From positions 12,474,720 to 12,538,719 of the forward strand of contig OX365950.1 of assembly GCA_947247005.1 (NCBI GenBank): 64,000 nt of DNA. Direction: 5' to 3'. This document shows positions 23,224 to 36,900 of this stretch, in pieces; the first letter of the stretch is position 1; each line of letters begins with the position of its first letter. The stretch is from Spisula solida (Eukaryota > Mollusca > Bivalvia > Venerida > Mactridae). The notes below the pieces were generated by a model. It was not told the DNA's origin. It did no database searches and worked only from the letters and a program-made list of their open reading frames with translations. The position numbers and the translations under genes are program-made.

Positions 23224-23660
23224 TGTACATGTTCAATGTTTACAAATGATACAAAATAAAAGACATACATGTATATTTGTTTGATTTATTTATTTTACAG
23301 AGCTGGGCATTGTTGTCGATGTGTCTGTATTTATAGCTACTCAGTCACATATAATAACGATAGCTTTACATTAATATGTATTTACCGGATAATACTAATT
23401 CACTTAGGGACTCAAAATGGCGAAAACAACGACGACGTGGAAACATCTTACACAACGACGTAACTGACGTACAACTGCTCGTTAGGTTACAAGTAACAAT
23501 ATTTGTACGATATTGAACTAGAAGATTAACTTGGACTTCTTCAAGTAACAAACAATTCCACAATGTTAAGAACATGGCCGCAGCCATTGTCATGAATCAT
23601 ACACAGACCGCCCGGATGACTATTCAATGCGATGTCATACCGGATGGGTATTATTAGTTA

Positions 23661-23792
23661 CATGGTCATCTAGTGACCTGGTACGGGATGATACATGGTC
23701 AGTAAAATTCGTACCTGGCGAGGCGAAGCCGAGTCATGGTACGAATTTTACTGACCATGTATCATCCCGTACCAGGTCACTAGATGACCATG
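23661..23792. repeat. Perfect 55-bp inverted repeat with GC-rich loop
   Basis: The arms from CATGGTCATCTAGTGACCTG through AAATTCGTACC (55 bp) and their complement match without a mismatch. The 22-bp loop contains CGAGGCGAAGCCGAG, itself partly self-complementary. Confidence 0.9.
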
Positions 23793-24638
23793 CAACGAAT
23801 TTACCCTACCGATGACCCTTTATAATGGATAACCACACTAAATTAAAGACCACCTCTATAGAAAGAGCGCTGAAATACGTACATTGGTCTTTTTTAAACC
23901 TCAATATAAAGACCAACTCAAAATTAGACCAGTTGAAAATGGCATGACTCTCAAGGGTTGACTAATTATTAAGATGTTATTTCAACTACACCCTATCCCA
24001 GACCGAGAGCCGCCCCAGACCAAAAGGGAGCAAACTCGTACAGAACGTACATTAGTCAAGGGAGACAACAATGTAAACACTGTGTACATAAAATATTCAT
24101 TGACAATCTACACCGTGTTTTGTTGTCTAAATATACTTCAAAATAAATAAAATCGGCGACATACCTACAAAAGCATTTCATAAAAGGCTTTCATTTTGTT
24201 TAGACATAATTTTAACCACCTCGGACTTCATCAAGTTCATGACATTCGTCTTGAATATTTCCTCCACTCTGCGGTCTTTCCGCTCGGAAAATCGAAGATA
24301 TTGCAAAGCGACACGGTATGCAGTTAGATGCTGGCCTAATCCATAATCACAAGACAGCAACAAACATCATACAATTGTGCTTGCATATAATCCAAAAGTG
24401 CAACATGATTTCGCGACGAGTTTTTAAATTTACGATCCACGTCGACATGACTGCTCAACTCGGTGGACGATCAATCCCGAATCCATCCAGCGTCAAAGCC
24501 TGTGAAAATGATACCCATTGATCACTAGGCGTCTGATTTTCATCTTAATTTAACTCGTATAGTTGAGCACACGATGTTTTTGTTCGAGCGACCTTGACTG
24601 ATGTAAACAGTACAGCTAGAGTTTCTTCCCTTAGCGCT

Positions 24639-24770
24639 AGTGACTAGGTATTGAAATAGGCCTGGTCACGTGGGCACCGGGTATTGAATTTAGTGACTAG
24701 GTATTGAAATAGGCCTGGTCACGTGGGCACCGGGTATTGAATTTAGTGACTAGGTATTGAATTTAGTGAC
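24639..24770. repeat. 54-bp direct repeat, two and a half copies
   Basis: TAGTGACTAGGTATTGAAAT and the following AGGCCTGGTCACGTGGGCAC repeat exactly, then a shortened third unit. It shares GTGACCTGGTA and GGGAT with the palindrome at 23661. Confidence 0.8.
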
Positions 24771-24892
24771 CTGGTATGGGATCACATCGTGTCACCACGT
24801 GATCGCAATGGACCAATCACCTTCGTTGATTTAGCTACTAATTTGTCAGAGGTAGGGTAATTTACAGTTGGTGCCATACGTAGTAGCTAGGG

Positions 24893-25126
24893 TATAGTTT
24901 TATCAAAGAGTTTCTGGAAATCTTAAACCTACGGACAAATTCTTCATTATAATTATTTTAAACGGCCGGCACATTGGTGTCAGACATGTTTTGTAGGAGT
25001 TTGTCAACTGAATCATAATTAGTATTGAACAACCCGTTTACACAATTTGGAGTTGTAAATGATTTATAAATAACTTTAATTTGAATGTAAGTTTAAGATT
25101 TCCATAAGTGCGTTGATAAAACAGTA
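24893..25126. mobile_element. MITE, family B copy 1
   Basis: Ends TATAGTTTTATCAAAGAG and CGTTGATAAAACAGTA are inverted, followed inward by TGGAAATCTTAAA and TTTAAGATTTCCA. The same ends define copies at 44596 and 53970. Confidence 0.65.
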
Positions 25127-27297
25127 CATTGGAGTGGATGTAGAAACGTCAAAACACATGCAGACTTTATTCACACAAGATAATCGAATGTCGCACATTC
25201 ATAACTTCTGCATAGATGTTCACTCACACCACCAGATCTGAATTTCTATCAAAACTGAATACATGAAATACCGGGATCACAAACGAACATTCATATACCG
25301 TTTACCGAGATTCTCACTTTGTCCCGATTCTTAAAACGCGCACGGACGATTCTAGAATGTACCGTATTCTCAAATTGCTTATAACATATACATTGGATAC
25401 GTAATTATGGAACATAGTATAAGTATGGTAACATGACCAAATCAATATACATGTACGTATACATCTGAGATATCAAAGCTGATGGCGGTGAACTCACATG
25501 GAATTATACATTTGTTTAAAATATACGTATCTGATAGGTGCCCCCCCCCCCCCTTCTTAAAACTCTCGTCGGCTTTGTTGTCAATAAATCGGTGTAATAT
25601 CGAACTGTCGTAACCACAACCCACAGTCTTTCTGCTATCCCAGTAACAACCTGCACGCTAAGGTCCTTCCAGTCGTTCATTATACGCTGAGAAAAAGAAC
25701 GCTGACTGATAGGTTTCTCAACTATTGGTTTTGTTGTTTCCTCAGGTAGTGTGGAGTTGACGATAGGGTAAAAAGTTTCTTCTAATCATATTGTCCATTT
25801 ATTGATGAATCAGTTTATACGGAAGGATCATATTACCACGCCTTCTACGATACTCCAGGGTAGGTAAATTAAAGGCATGTTCAACATAAGACATACGTAT
25901 CTGAGCTGAATCCAAAATATACAAACATTCACCTCAAGTCCTACCAATTGAAAGCCGAAATATCTCTGTCCGACCACAATCGTCCGCCGATGTTTGTCTG
26001 TCGAAACGATCGTCCGCCGAATTCTGTCTGCCCAATACAACGGCCAACCGATTATGTCTGCCCAACTTTATAATCGCCCAACAAACTTATTTGTGCAAAT
26101 GCATGTATAGTTGTGCGTTCGACTGAGACAGTCGTAGTATGTGGCCATCCGGTGTTATTCCAGCCTAATTATGACCTCCCGCTTCGAGGCAAGAGACAGA
26201 AATACTGCGTGAAATAATCCGGGCGCGCTGCCCTAGCTCTTTTCGAATATTACCCCTTGATTCTTTAATGTGTCAGGGCTTATCAGCATTTAGATATAAA
26301 TTTTGAAGCAACATTTTTTCGTTTACAACAGTGCAGATGTAGAAGTATGTTTTATGATAATTGCATCAGTGCATATCATTAAATTTGCACAATGTGCACA
26401 AAGGAAATTTGTTGACCCTTGTCAAATTTTGAGTAGCATATAATAAAGATAAGATACAATAAACGATGGACAAACACCTGTACAGAAAGTGACGTGTCGC
26501 GAATGGATAACTCCCAGAACATGTGACAACTGATGACATGTATAATATATAATGTTTTATCAATTATCTCAATAAGGATTGGAAAACAAATCATGAATTA
26601 TGAATATTATCAGGAACGATCAAACAGTTCTGCAGTACACTGAACCATTCAAGTTAACCGCGGTGTGACGTTTGTAGCAGCGGTAATTAATTACCACTCG
26701 TGTAATGAGGCAAGAAATAACCATAAAACACACATGTCATGTATATATTTTTTTTTTATTTTCATGCACGTGATGAACATAATGTAAATGTGCAGTATAT
26801 GCATTGTTGCGGTAATATACAATATAAGTCATGACAGCAAGCATGACTTTTTGACTAACGTTTAAGTATTACTAATGGAGTATAGTATGCAACAAATGTC
26901 AAAGTCAAAGGGTCAACGTCCTCACAAATACAAGGATGAGTGACCGGGTGCCGTGTGTTGTTGTTTGTGACGTGATGTTTGTAGTCTTTCCTGCTCGCCT
27001 GTTATGTAGCTATATACTATACATTTATTGTCATATCATATAATACATAAAACAGTACATGTACATGTTATATGCTAGTAGTGTATACTAATATATGCGG
27101 GTCACATTGATGGCGGTGACGCCAGAAGGACATCTATGATTGAAAAAGAGGGACGTGCCGTCAGTCTGTTGATAATGGAGAGCATGCGCCAGACCGACGG
27201 TTCGAGGCAACGTTAAGTGAGGAAATGACGAAATTGACATAAATTAGTCACATGACAATTATACTCGTAGTATGTTATCTTTACATTTCAATACACC
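25127..27297. other. Gene-poor stretch with a dispersed repeat
   Basis: No supported exon. A 13-bp C run lies near 25540. The segment 26115-26220 (GCGTTCGACTGAGACAGTCG, then GTGGCCAT) is shared with 31751-31855 and marks a dispersed repeat of unknown class. Confidence 0.4.
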
Positions 27298-27711
27298 TCA
27301 TCTTCGCCCCAGTGACGGCATGCCCTCCGTTAGAGGGACAAAACATGGAGATATGTGTTGTGCTAACACCATTTGAAGCCACGTAACGTTGCAATTGTAT
27401 GTATTCGGGAAAAGATTAAAACAATAGTTTGTGCATTCTAGATACGCAGTTGTCCCGTACTTGACAACGCCTTGACAGTTGAAAATATGAGCTGATTTAT
27501 TCACACCAATTAAAATACAATTATTGTCTGTCTTATGTAGGTGGGAACATTTACACAACTGCGCTTCCAATAAATCACTGCACTGAAGACGTGCAGCATA
27601 GACATAATCGAGCACGAGGAAGCTTTGGGGATGTCGTGAGACATTTTGTGACATCAGAAGGCATCGGTATGCGTCACGATGTACTCCCGAAGCCTCGGTC
27701 CCGTTGAGCAT
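27298..27711 (-). CDS. Doubtful Cys-rich reading frame, 137 residues
   Basis: Open frame from an ATG with a weak context to a TGA. It holds ten cysteines (LCKC, LECTNYC, YNC and SPC among them) and two potential N-glycosylation sites, which would fit part of an extracellular domain. There is no signal peptide, no clear splice acceptor upstream and no AATAAA downstream, and I do not recognise a family. It may be an exon of a larger secreted or receptor protein, or a chance frame. Confidence 0.25.
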   Translation of the reverse strand: MLNGTEASGVHRDAYRCLLMSQNVSRHPQSFLVLDYVYAARLQCSDLLEAQLCKCSHLHKTDNNCILIGVNKSAHIFNCQGVVKYGTTAYLECTNYCFNLFPNTYNCNVTWLQMVLAQHISPCFVPLTEGMPSLGRR

Positions 27712-28345
27712 ATGCAGTAAAATTAAGTGCTTTGTATGCGTGAAATCATACCTGTGAGGTGACCCTTACCTATGTGACATCAGCATAGGCTATCTATACA
27801 GCTGAGGGTCATTAAATACATTCGTAGACCATCGTTCTCTTTTGATTTTTAATTGTGGCTAAATAATAGCTTCTTGAATCATTACAAACATTAACTTGTC
27901 AATGCAATTTTCTCTTCAAAAATGCTAACAAGTAGCATTTCATCAGCAATAGTATTATTGAAGTAACGCGCGACCACCCCCTACCGACGTAATGTACCTT
28001 TCTCATAATTTCAACACATGTAGTTAGTTGATTTACATTCCCAAATTTCTTTTACATTATTGCAAGATAAAATTATGAAGTTATTTGGACATTGGTGTTT
28101 GAATTAAAAACTGTTTGATCAAATCCAGTCACGTTTTCATAAACGTCAATATCTCTATGACTTTACACAAGGGAATTCGTGCGACTGTTAAATTGTACAC
28201 GGGTCTTGGAAAAACACAGCAGCAAACACCCAATAGCTGCTACTTAGAGCGAAAGGAGGCCATACAGCATGCAGGGGCCTTCTGTTTAAGTGGCAAAAGC
28301 AAATTTCTAAATGAACACGGTGCAGGGATGGGCAGATAGGTTAAC

Positions 28346-28461
28346 GTAAGGACGTTTCACACAACGTCAGTCAAAATGTGCGAGGTGTTTTCATTGTAAC
28401 ATTACCGTAGGGGCGTTTCACACAACGTCAGTCGAAATGTGCGAGGTGTTTTCATTTTAAC
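28346..28461. repeat. 61-bp tandem duplication
   Basis: GTTTCACACAACGTCAGTC and AAATGTGCGAGGTGTTTTCA occur twice, 61 bp apart, with few changes. Confidence 0.8.
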
Positions 28462-28780
28462 TTAAGTCATTATGTCTAGCTTTAATCCTTAACTTAAGAC
28501 TATATAAGATAGTGTGGTAGATATATTTAATCATATCAAATTGATTATGATTATCTTAATAACATACAAAAATGTACTTTCATTCCGGGCTTACCATTAA
28601 CGTCAATAACGGCGCTGGTGTAAAAATATAAATAGCGCTTTGTGGTCGCGGTAAGGTGGTATTTTTTATTTATTTAGCCATGTTTTCTTTGAAAAATGTT
28701 GTTTCATGCAATAGTATTAGCGCTTGTATCCGAAAGGCTGTAGTTTCATGTAGTTTGTATTTCCTTCTGCCATTGGGTAT

Positions 28781-30300
28781 CAAAAGATGCCAGAAGATGG
28801 TTTACTTTATACCTGTATGACACCAGAAGATGATGTGCTCCATACCTATGTGACACCAAAAGATAATGTGCTATATACCTGTGTGACACAAGAAGATGAT
28901 GTGCTCTATACCTACATGACACCAGAAGATGATGTGCTCTGTACCTACGTGATATCAGAAGATGGTGTGCTCTGTACCTGTGTGTCACAAGAAGATGATG
29001 TGCGCTATACCTACATGACATCAGAAGATGATGTGCTCTATACCTACATGACACCAGAAGATGATGTGCTCTGTACCTATGTGACACCAAAATATGATGT
29101 AATCTATACTTATGTGACACCAGAAGATGATAACCTCTATACATAATTTTATGTGGCACCAGAAGATGGTGTACTCTATACCTGTGTGACACCAGAAGAT
29201 GATGTGCTCTATACCTACATGACACCAGAAGATGATGTGCTCTGTACCTATGCGACATCAGAAGATGGTGTGCTCTATACCTGTGTGACACAAGAAGCTG
29301 ATGTGCGCTATACCTACATGACACCAGAAGATGATGTGCTCTGTACCTATGTGACATCAGAAGATGGTGTGCTCTGTACCTATGTGACACCAAAATATGA
29401 TGTAATCTATACTTATGTGACACCAGAAGATGATAACCTCTATACATAGTAATGGTGTACTCTATACCTGTGTGACACCAGAAGATGATGTGCTCCATAC
29501 CTATGTGACACCAGAAGATGATGTGCTCTATACCTACATGTCATCAGAAGTTGGTATGTTCTATACATATATGACACCAACGATAATGTGCTATATACCT
29601 GTGTGACACCAGAAGATGATGTACTCTATACCTATGACACCGATGATGTGATCTATACCTATGTGGCACCAGTGGATAATGTGCTCTATACCTATGTGAC
29701 ACCAGAAGATGATGTACTCTATACCTATGTGTCATCAGAAGATGATGTGCTCTAAACCTATGTGACATCAGAAGATGATGTGCTCTATACCTATGTGACA
29801 CCGATGATGTGATCTGTACCTATGTGGCACCAGTGGATAATGTGCTCTATACCTATGTGACACCAGAAGATGATGTACTTTATACCTATGTGTCATCAGA
29901 AGATGATGTGCTCTATACCTATGTGACACCGATGATGTGATCCATACCTATGTGGCACCAGTGGATAATGTGCTCTATACCTATGTGACACCAGAAGATG
30001 ATGTACTCTATACCTATATGTCATCAGAAGATGATGTGCTCTATACCTATGTGTCATCAGAAGATGATGTGCTCTATACCTATGTGGCACCAGTGGATAA
30101 TGTGCTCTATACCTATGTGACACCAGAAGATGATGTACTCTATACCTATGGGTCATCAGAAGATGATGTGCTCTATACCTATGTGACATCAGACATTGAT
30201 GTGCTCTATACCTATATCACACCAGGCGATTTTGTGCTCCATACATACATGACACCAGAAGATGATGTACTATGTACCTATGTGACACCAGACATTGCAT
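28781..30300. repeat. 30-bp minisatellite, about 50 copies
   Basis: Unit ATGTGCTCTATACCTATGTG then ACACCAGAAG, period 30. A larger block of about 300 bp ending in ATAACCTCTATACATA is repeated (ends near 29146 and 29449). Both strands stay open over long distances (plus: TPEDDVLYTY-type decapeptides; minus: SHRYRAHHLL-type) because 30 is a multiple of three. Occasional 1-2 base changes in length and stops break the frames, so I do not call a protein. Confidence 0.92.
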
Positions 30301-33300
30301 TGGGTAAAAAGGCATCAAATGTGCAAATCTTTACTGTATGCCTCCTAATTTTGAGGGGGCATAATAGAAACACAAAAGTCAGCATGAAATGAAAACAACT
30401 TTTAATGAATATCATTAACAAGATTTTATGTGACAATATGGAATGACATGCAACCAGTAACAACACAGATAATAATGCTTTCTTTGAACAGATAAAATTT
30501 TATATACAAAATATGAGCAATAGTCACAATACAAGAAAATGGGGTAAAATGATCAATATCTGTATCGTGTAAACACCTATCAGTGGTTAGCCACTTAGGG
30601 AACGGGAGGGAATAGACAATTCTTGACAAATGACATTATGCCAAAATAGAGACTGCTCAGCCTTAGACCTCATCAAAGGTTGCTTAGACAGGCTTCGTGA
30701 TTATAAAGCTTTATGCTCAAACTTTAAATATGTCAAACAATAAAATGTCTCATAATTTACTGAAACTTTTATATTACATGGACCATGAAAAAGCCTTATA
30801 CTAGTAATCATGGGGCCTGATTTTTCATGCGGCAGTATAGACACGTTTGTTTTAATGTTTTAATTAAGGATGGAGTTGAAAGCCCCGGTGTAATAAGGCC
30901 CCCTGCAGCAAACTATTGGTAAGTAGAATATCTGGATACAGACTGAAGATTTGACCCCTTAACATAACAGTAAGAAGCACCGCTTACTTACACTATACAA
31001 CATCACTGCACAAATTGTACACACATATATCTACATACACATACATAAATATAGTTTATATATGACATAGGCAAGAACACACAATTTAATATAATAATTA
31101 TGCAGGCCTAATGGTAAATAGTAATCATTTTCAGGCCTGAAAATTCCAGCTTCAAAGCCTGAAACTCTTTATTTTCAAAAATAAACAAAAAAGAAAAAAT
31201 CTGGATTTAAAAACCTGAATTCAGATTAAGGCCTGAAATATATACGGCCTGGATTTCTGATACTGGTGGGTAGATATAGAGTTCTCAACATAAGTATTAT
31301 TTCCTTGAAATTAGAACATTTCACATTTTAAACTGTCTAGAAATATGTACACGTTTTTGTCCTCAAAATGACAAACTAAAATATTTTATATTCAACAAAA
31401 GTCAAGGAATATGTAGAATTTAAATGGATATCTCCAAATAAAATTTTCAATAAATAATCTATAGTTTCACAGCCTTTAGACTAGCTGAGTATGCAAATAA
31501 TAATTACTATTAAATGCCTTAGGAAATTCCATCTTGGGCATTATCACTTGTAAAGCATACAATCTTTCACATGACCATGATGAGTTTATATCATCAATCT
31601 TCGTTCATTTACAAGGCTTGAATGACCCATTGATAAGGACAATTATGGTCACGTTGCTTCAAACAATGCCATGTGCCAAAACTCTAGCTCTAAACATATG
31701 GATAAATATAAAAAATATGGATAAATATAAAAGGTTAAATGATTTTTTTGCGTTCAACTGAGACAGTCGTAGTGCGTGGCCATTTGGTTTTTTCCCTGAC
31801 TAATGGGCCAATGACCTCCGCCTTTGAGGGAAGAGGTTGAATAACCAGGAAATAATCAACATCATACAGATGAAGGAGGAAATTTTGTTTCATGGTCAAA
31901 TACATGATTGTACTAAATTATATATGTATCAACTATATGTCAACAACCTTGTTTACCAAAAGGTTATTTTCACAAACAGGGGAAATGCATTATAATTAAT
32001 TAACAATAAGGTCTACAGTAAAATATTGCTTGTTTCCCATTCCACTACCTACCTGAAAGATTTGTATAAGGGTATCATAATAGTTTTTGTTGTTGTTTTT
32101 TGAAGGGGGAGGGGCACATTAGCAAAGTCATTCAATAGTACTTCTAAAAAATAGATTTTTTTCTTTTCTTTCCTACCTACCTACCCAACAATGACACGAG
32201 TGATGAGAGAAGAAACAAATACTTTTAAATGTTTGCCTAAGTTAATGGATTTGTTTAATTAATGAACAATCAATGGATTCTGAAATTATACATTCAGATA
32301 AATGGCCAAGTATAGTGTATGTTGTTGTTGTTGTTGCCGACATGAAGCAGGAAGATGTATTCAGTGACAGATGGTCCATTTACTCACCATTACATAAACA
32401 GCAAGTTATCCCAGGGGCTATCAGATGTTTTAACTCAAGACAAACTGTAATTAATAACCTTGATATACAAGAGAAAATCTTGTGATTCGTCAGCTTTACA
32501 AAATACGTACAACACTAACAAGCAAAATGTACTTATAACAACTGATATTCTGTGCTTTCATCACAAGTTATGTACAAGACTAACAACGTAAGTGTACTTA
32601 TAACGACTGATACTCATGTACTGATAACGACTGATACTCTGTGTTTTTTGGAATGTTCAGAGAAGGTATAGACAGAATGTTTAGAGTGTTTATCATGTTT
32701 GATTCATCGAGGCCAACAGTCATCATACAAGCACACACACATGCAGGGACACACAGAACATGACAGCTGACAACTGCCACCCAGGACGATATACCATGCA
32801 TTAACGACTGTGGTATATCATTGCTCTCTAGGTCATTATGTCAATCAATTTTAACAGTAAATTATAATCACATGGTCCAAAGGATTAGCTTAAAAACCTT
32901 CGCCAAACAACTAGAACAAACAATTAGGCGGAGCAATGTAAGCTCTGTTGTAATGTAAATTAGACCCCAAAGAAGGACAAATTGGCTTACCCCCTGGTCG
33001 GCCTGTTAAGATATTGGTAGGTCACCCGGGCAACCAGTCATCCTAGGTGGTTATATAGAATTCAGCCAGAATTAGCTGAGATATAGCACCATTGCACCAC
33101 ATTGTGTATTTATCACATAAACACATTTTAAAATACTACAATAAGCAACAAGCATTTAAGAGTTAACAATAAGTTAAGCTTATTGTGTGCAAATATCTAT
33201 ATTTTCTGATTTTAAATATTTTCAATTACCCATCTGATTGATGTAAAACATGTGCATATGTCACTAGCTACTAACTCTCCATCATGGAGGAGGTTAAATG

Positions 33301-33589
33301 AGTCTGGGTCAGTACAAATAGCTTGCAAATAAATATTCACAGTCTCTGGACATAAAACAATATATAATCATCACTCGAGGTGTAACAAGATAAATCATGA
33401 CTGACATAATACATTATAACAAACACGTACATGTACACATGACAGTTTGTGAACATTTGACACCTGTAGGGGAGAAACTTACACCTAAGTATAATAGGAC
33501 ATCACAACATGACAAGCTTTGGATTCTTTCCACACAACCCAGACTGTCAGACTGCGTAATTATGGCAAAACATTACCAGTCTAGCCCAA
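30301..33589. other. Gene-poor AT-rich stretch
   Basis: No supported gene. A dispersed repeat shared with 26115 lies at 31751-31855. GCCTGAAA-containing short repeats lie at 31130-31250. Confidence 0.4.
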
Positions 33590-33735
33590 GGGTGGTATTC
33601 GATATTGATCTTATTTGATTGGAGTATAAGGATAGCCAATCATATCGCCTGTTACTGACCAAGAGTTTAATATAGTGTGATCTGATTGGTTGTCCTTATC
33701 TTTAAGTCTAGTAAGATCAGTAATGAATACCACCC
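33590..33735. mobile_element. 146-bp MITE
   Basis: Ends GGGTGGTATTC and GAATACCACCC are perfect inverted repeats. Inner TTGATCTTA, AAGGATAGCCAATCA and TGATTGGTTGTCCTT blocks also pair. Confidence 0.7.
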
Positions 33736-33910
33736 GTCTTTCAGACGAGACGTTAAGCGAGTTCCCGTGTATGATGCTTTACATCAGCACGTAAAAAGAA
33801 CCAGGGATGCTGCTGGAACTTGGGCATCTTCTGTATCAAGCACTATCCCTCAAAAACTAAAGTGACTAGCCTCACCCATATGGATTTCCAGTGGCGAGGA
33901 TAAATAAAAG
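33736..33910 (+). mobile_element. SINE-like fragment
   Basis: GTCTTTCAGACGAGACGTTA, GCGAGTTCCCGTGTA and CACGTAAAAAGAACC resemble the conserved central/3' block found in many invertebrate SINEs (GACGTTAA...CACGTTAAAGAACC). The tRNA-like head is absent. Assignment rests on remembered pattern, not a search. Confidence 0.45.
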
Positions 33911-36900
33911 CATATAAATCAAACCACCCCTGTCATTACACAAACACCATTCCCACAGCTTCACAACCTTTCCTTTCCTTGAAACTTCAAAATTTTCAGT
34001 TGACCAAAATCTTAACGATTTATGCTGTTTCAGGGAAAATAGTTTTGACATTTTCTCCAGCTAGTATTGGAAGGTTGGCTGAGTTACGCTGAGGGGACTT
34101 CATGGAGGGAGATGGTGGATTTTTGACTAGATTATCTATTAAATTCTGTCCAACAATAGTATTGGGCTCTTTTAGCAGTTTAATTCATTTTTTTATTTCA
34201 GTAAGGTAATCTCTGCTAATCTCACTTTTTTTATCTGATAATCTATGGGTTAATATAGACGGGAATGGAATGTATGTGAATGTACATGTTTGATCAAAGT
34301 GCCGGGTGCTTATGGTCTGTGAAGTTTCTGTTTTCTGTGTTCATTTTGTGCTTTTTGTGCTCAACTTATTTGGTTGAATGCTACTTCCCCTGTCCAAACT
34401 GGTTTCCTCTTTTTTTTGACAAATTCTCTTAGAATATAGAATAACAGCCTTCTGTGATCATGTGTTATATCTGTACTGACTTGTATATTATGTAAAGACT
34501 GTATAGTATAGGGAATGTATTTTAAATTCAGTCTCATTTATGGATGAGACTGAAACAAATTATATAACTGAAATAAACTTTAAAATTGAAACTACATTTG
34601 TATCACAAATATATCAAACTGACCACAGTGCAATAACATAATGCCCAAAAGGCATAAAAAGGTATAATAATATGTTAACAGTAAAAACTATCTGTTGACT
34701 AGCACATCAATGTATTGACCAAACAATACACAACATTACAACATAAAGATAACAGAACAGATGACTGAGACGAGACAAATAAACAACACTAACATACAAC
34801 ATGTTGTTTGGTCTCAATCATAATACTAATTTCCCGTAATATAATTGTAATATAAATTATTTCTGTATACATGTATTAACAGTTTAAAAATATTTACATT
34901 TATCTTGTATATCGGCGGTCTCACAGGCAAACAACCCAACTACATTTTTCCAAAAAATATTCTTTTTCTCGCAATCTACATTTCATACAGTACCGCGTCT
35001 TTTGCTAAAATATTGTATCTGTTAGTCAATTGAAAGAGTGAGTTTCGACCAAACGAGAAAACATCGTAACATCATTTCATATTTTTGATGCATATTTTCC
35101 TCATGAGAAAAAGACGGAACCACACAGAAATGATGTTTTGTCTAACAAAACCGTACTTGCTTGATAAGTTGTCAGATAAACATGTACATACATCGTCAAA
35201 CTTTATTTTAGTGACATAACAATATAGTTTGCGACGAATATGTTGAAGAAAACGCAATTCAAACTGATTTGTTGGACTTTATGCTATATTCACATTTACT
35301 GAGAAAATAAAATGAATTGAGATCCTACATGGTGGTTTGTGATGTTCGAACTACAGTTATAGTTAAAACTAATGATAGCTCGTAGCATTTAAGTGCTTCT
35401 CAACCTGATTTTTAATGATTATAGTAGTTACGCTTTTTTCTCATTGCAAAATCTGCATTTCAAAGATTTTTTTTGCAGATACTGTGTTTCTTTTTTTCCT
35501 CTCCTGAAAAGTAGTGATTTTGTAGTTACGGCGTTTGCCCGTGAGGCAGACGATATAGAGGATCTATCACAAGCTGTCAAGTGATATAACTTATACTAAA
35601 CGAGTTCTTGAAATTTTATTAACAGAGCCTCTGTCGAGCTTAATCACATTTCCTGAATGAGTTAAATATAAGCTTGAATCAATTGGAAACTAGTACTAGA
35701 TTCTTTTTATCACATGACACTACGAACATGAGCATAAACATCTTTCTGTTGAAAAACATGCTAAAAATAGGTGATGAAGTGACGTCATATAAATGTTATA
35801 CATGTACTGTAGTATAAGAATATTCATACTTGCTATACTAACCCGTATACAAGGCAAGTCATCTGATGAAATAAATTATGTACTATCAAATAACCGTCTA
35901 CAAAAATATGGAGATCCCCTCCAATCCTAAGAATATTCGGACATATGAATATTCATTCATAAGGCAAAACATATTTCTACAACAATGTAATTCATCAGTG
36001 TCTTAAGGGATTACCTGATGAACACAATTAAATGGCTATCATCAATTGAAAAAACTACTGTAGACATGGTAAAGCTAGATAAAAAATGAACTAATCTTCT
36101 TATATCATGCATAATTTAACCTTTATGACAGTCTTTATAATTTGATCTAAGGGAAGTAATTTCAATGCATAATTCAGATTTAGCCAGCACTTACTTCCCT
36201 TGACTGATTATGTTTTATCTAAGGGAAGTAACTCCAATGCATATTTCAGATTTTGCAAGCAGTTATCTCCCCTTCTACATTTCCAGTATTGCTGGTGAAA
36301 AATGATACATTCATCATTTCAAGCGGTTTTAGTAAAATTATACAGTTTACTGATGTATGCACATACTATAACATCAATACACATTAAATATTTTATAACA
36401 CAAGTTATTTTTTCAGTTGTTGTAAAGGAACAGACCATGCACAAGTTTCTCGCAGGGAGTGATAAAATATACTGTAATATATTTTATGCATCAAATTTGT
36501 GCATGTAAGATCATATCAATACACATGAGTTAACATGCTATACATTGACATAAACAAATGTATTTCCCCTGATTGATAAACCAGACTTTGTACAATAAAG
36601 TCCCACAGACCTGTATGATTATATCAAAGGATCAATGTGTAAAAGCATTGCTTCAAAATTGAACTGTAATATGAAAACATCCGAATACAAAAATATAACG
36701 TATGATAATATTTCACAGAAAATATAGAGTTTTGGTTATTTACTTAAGACACATAAGATCTATCTATAGGCATTAAGCCATTACTCCACAGGCAGCCAAT
36801 ACATTTACTAGAACTATCATGTTACTAAACTAGCGACATGGTATGGAGATTTTAACTAGATACTCAACCTTCTATTAGCATAATTTTACAGCTGAAATCT

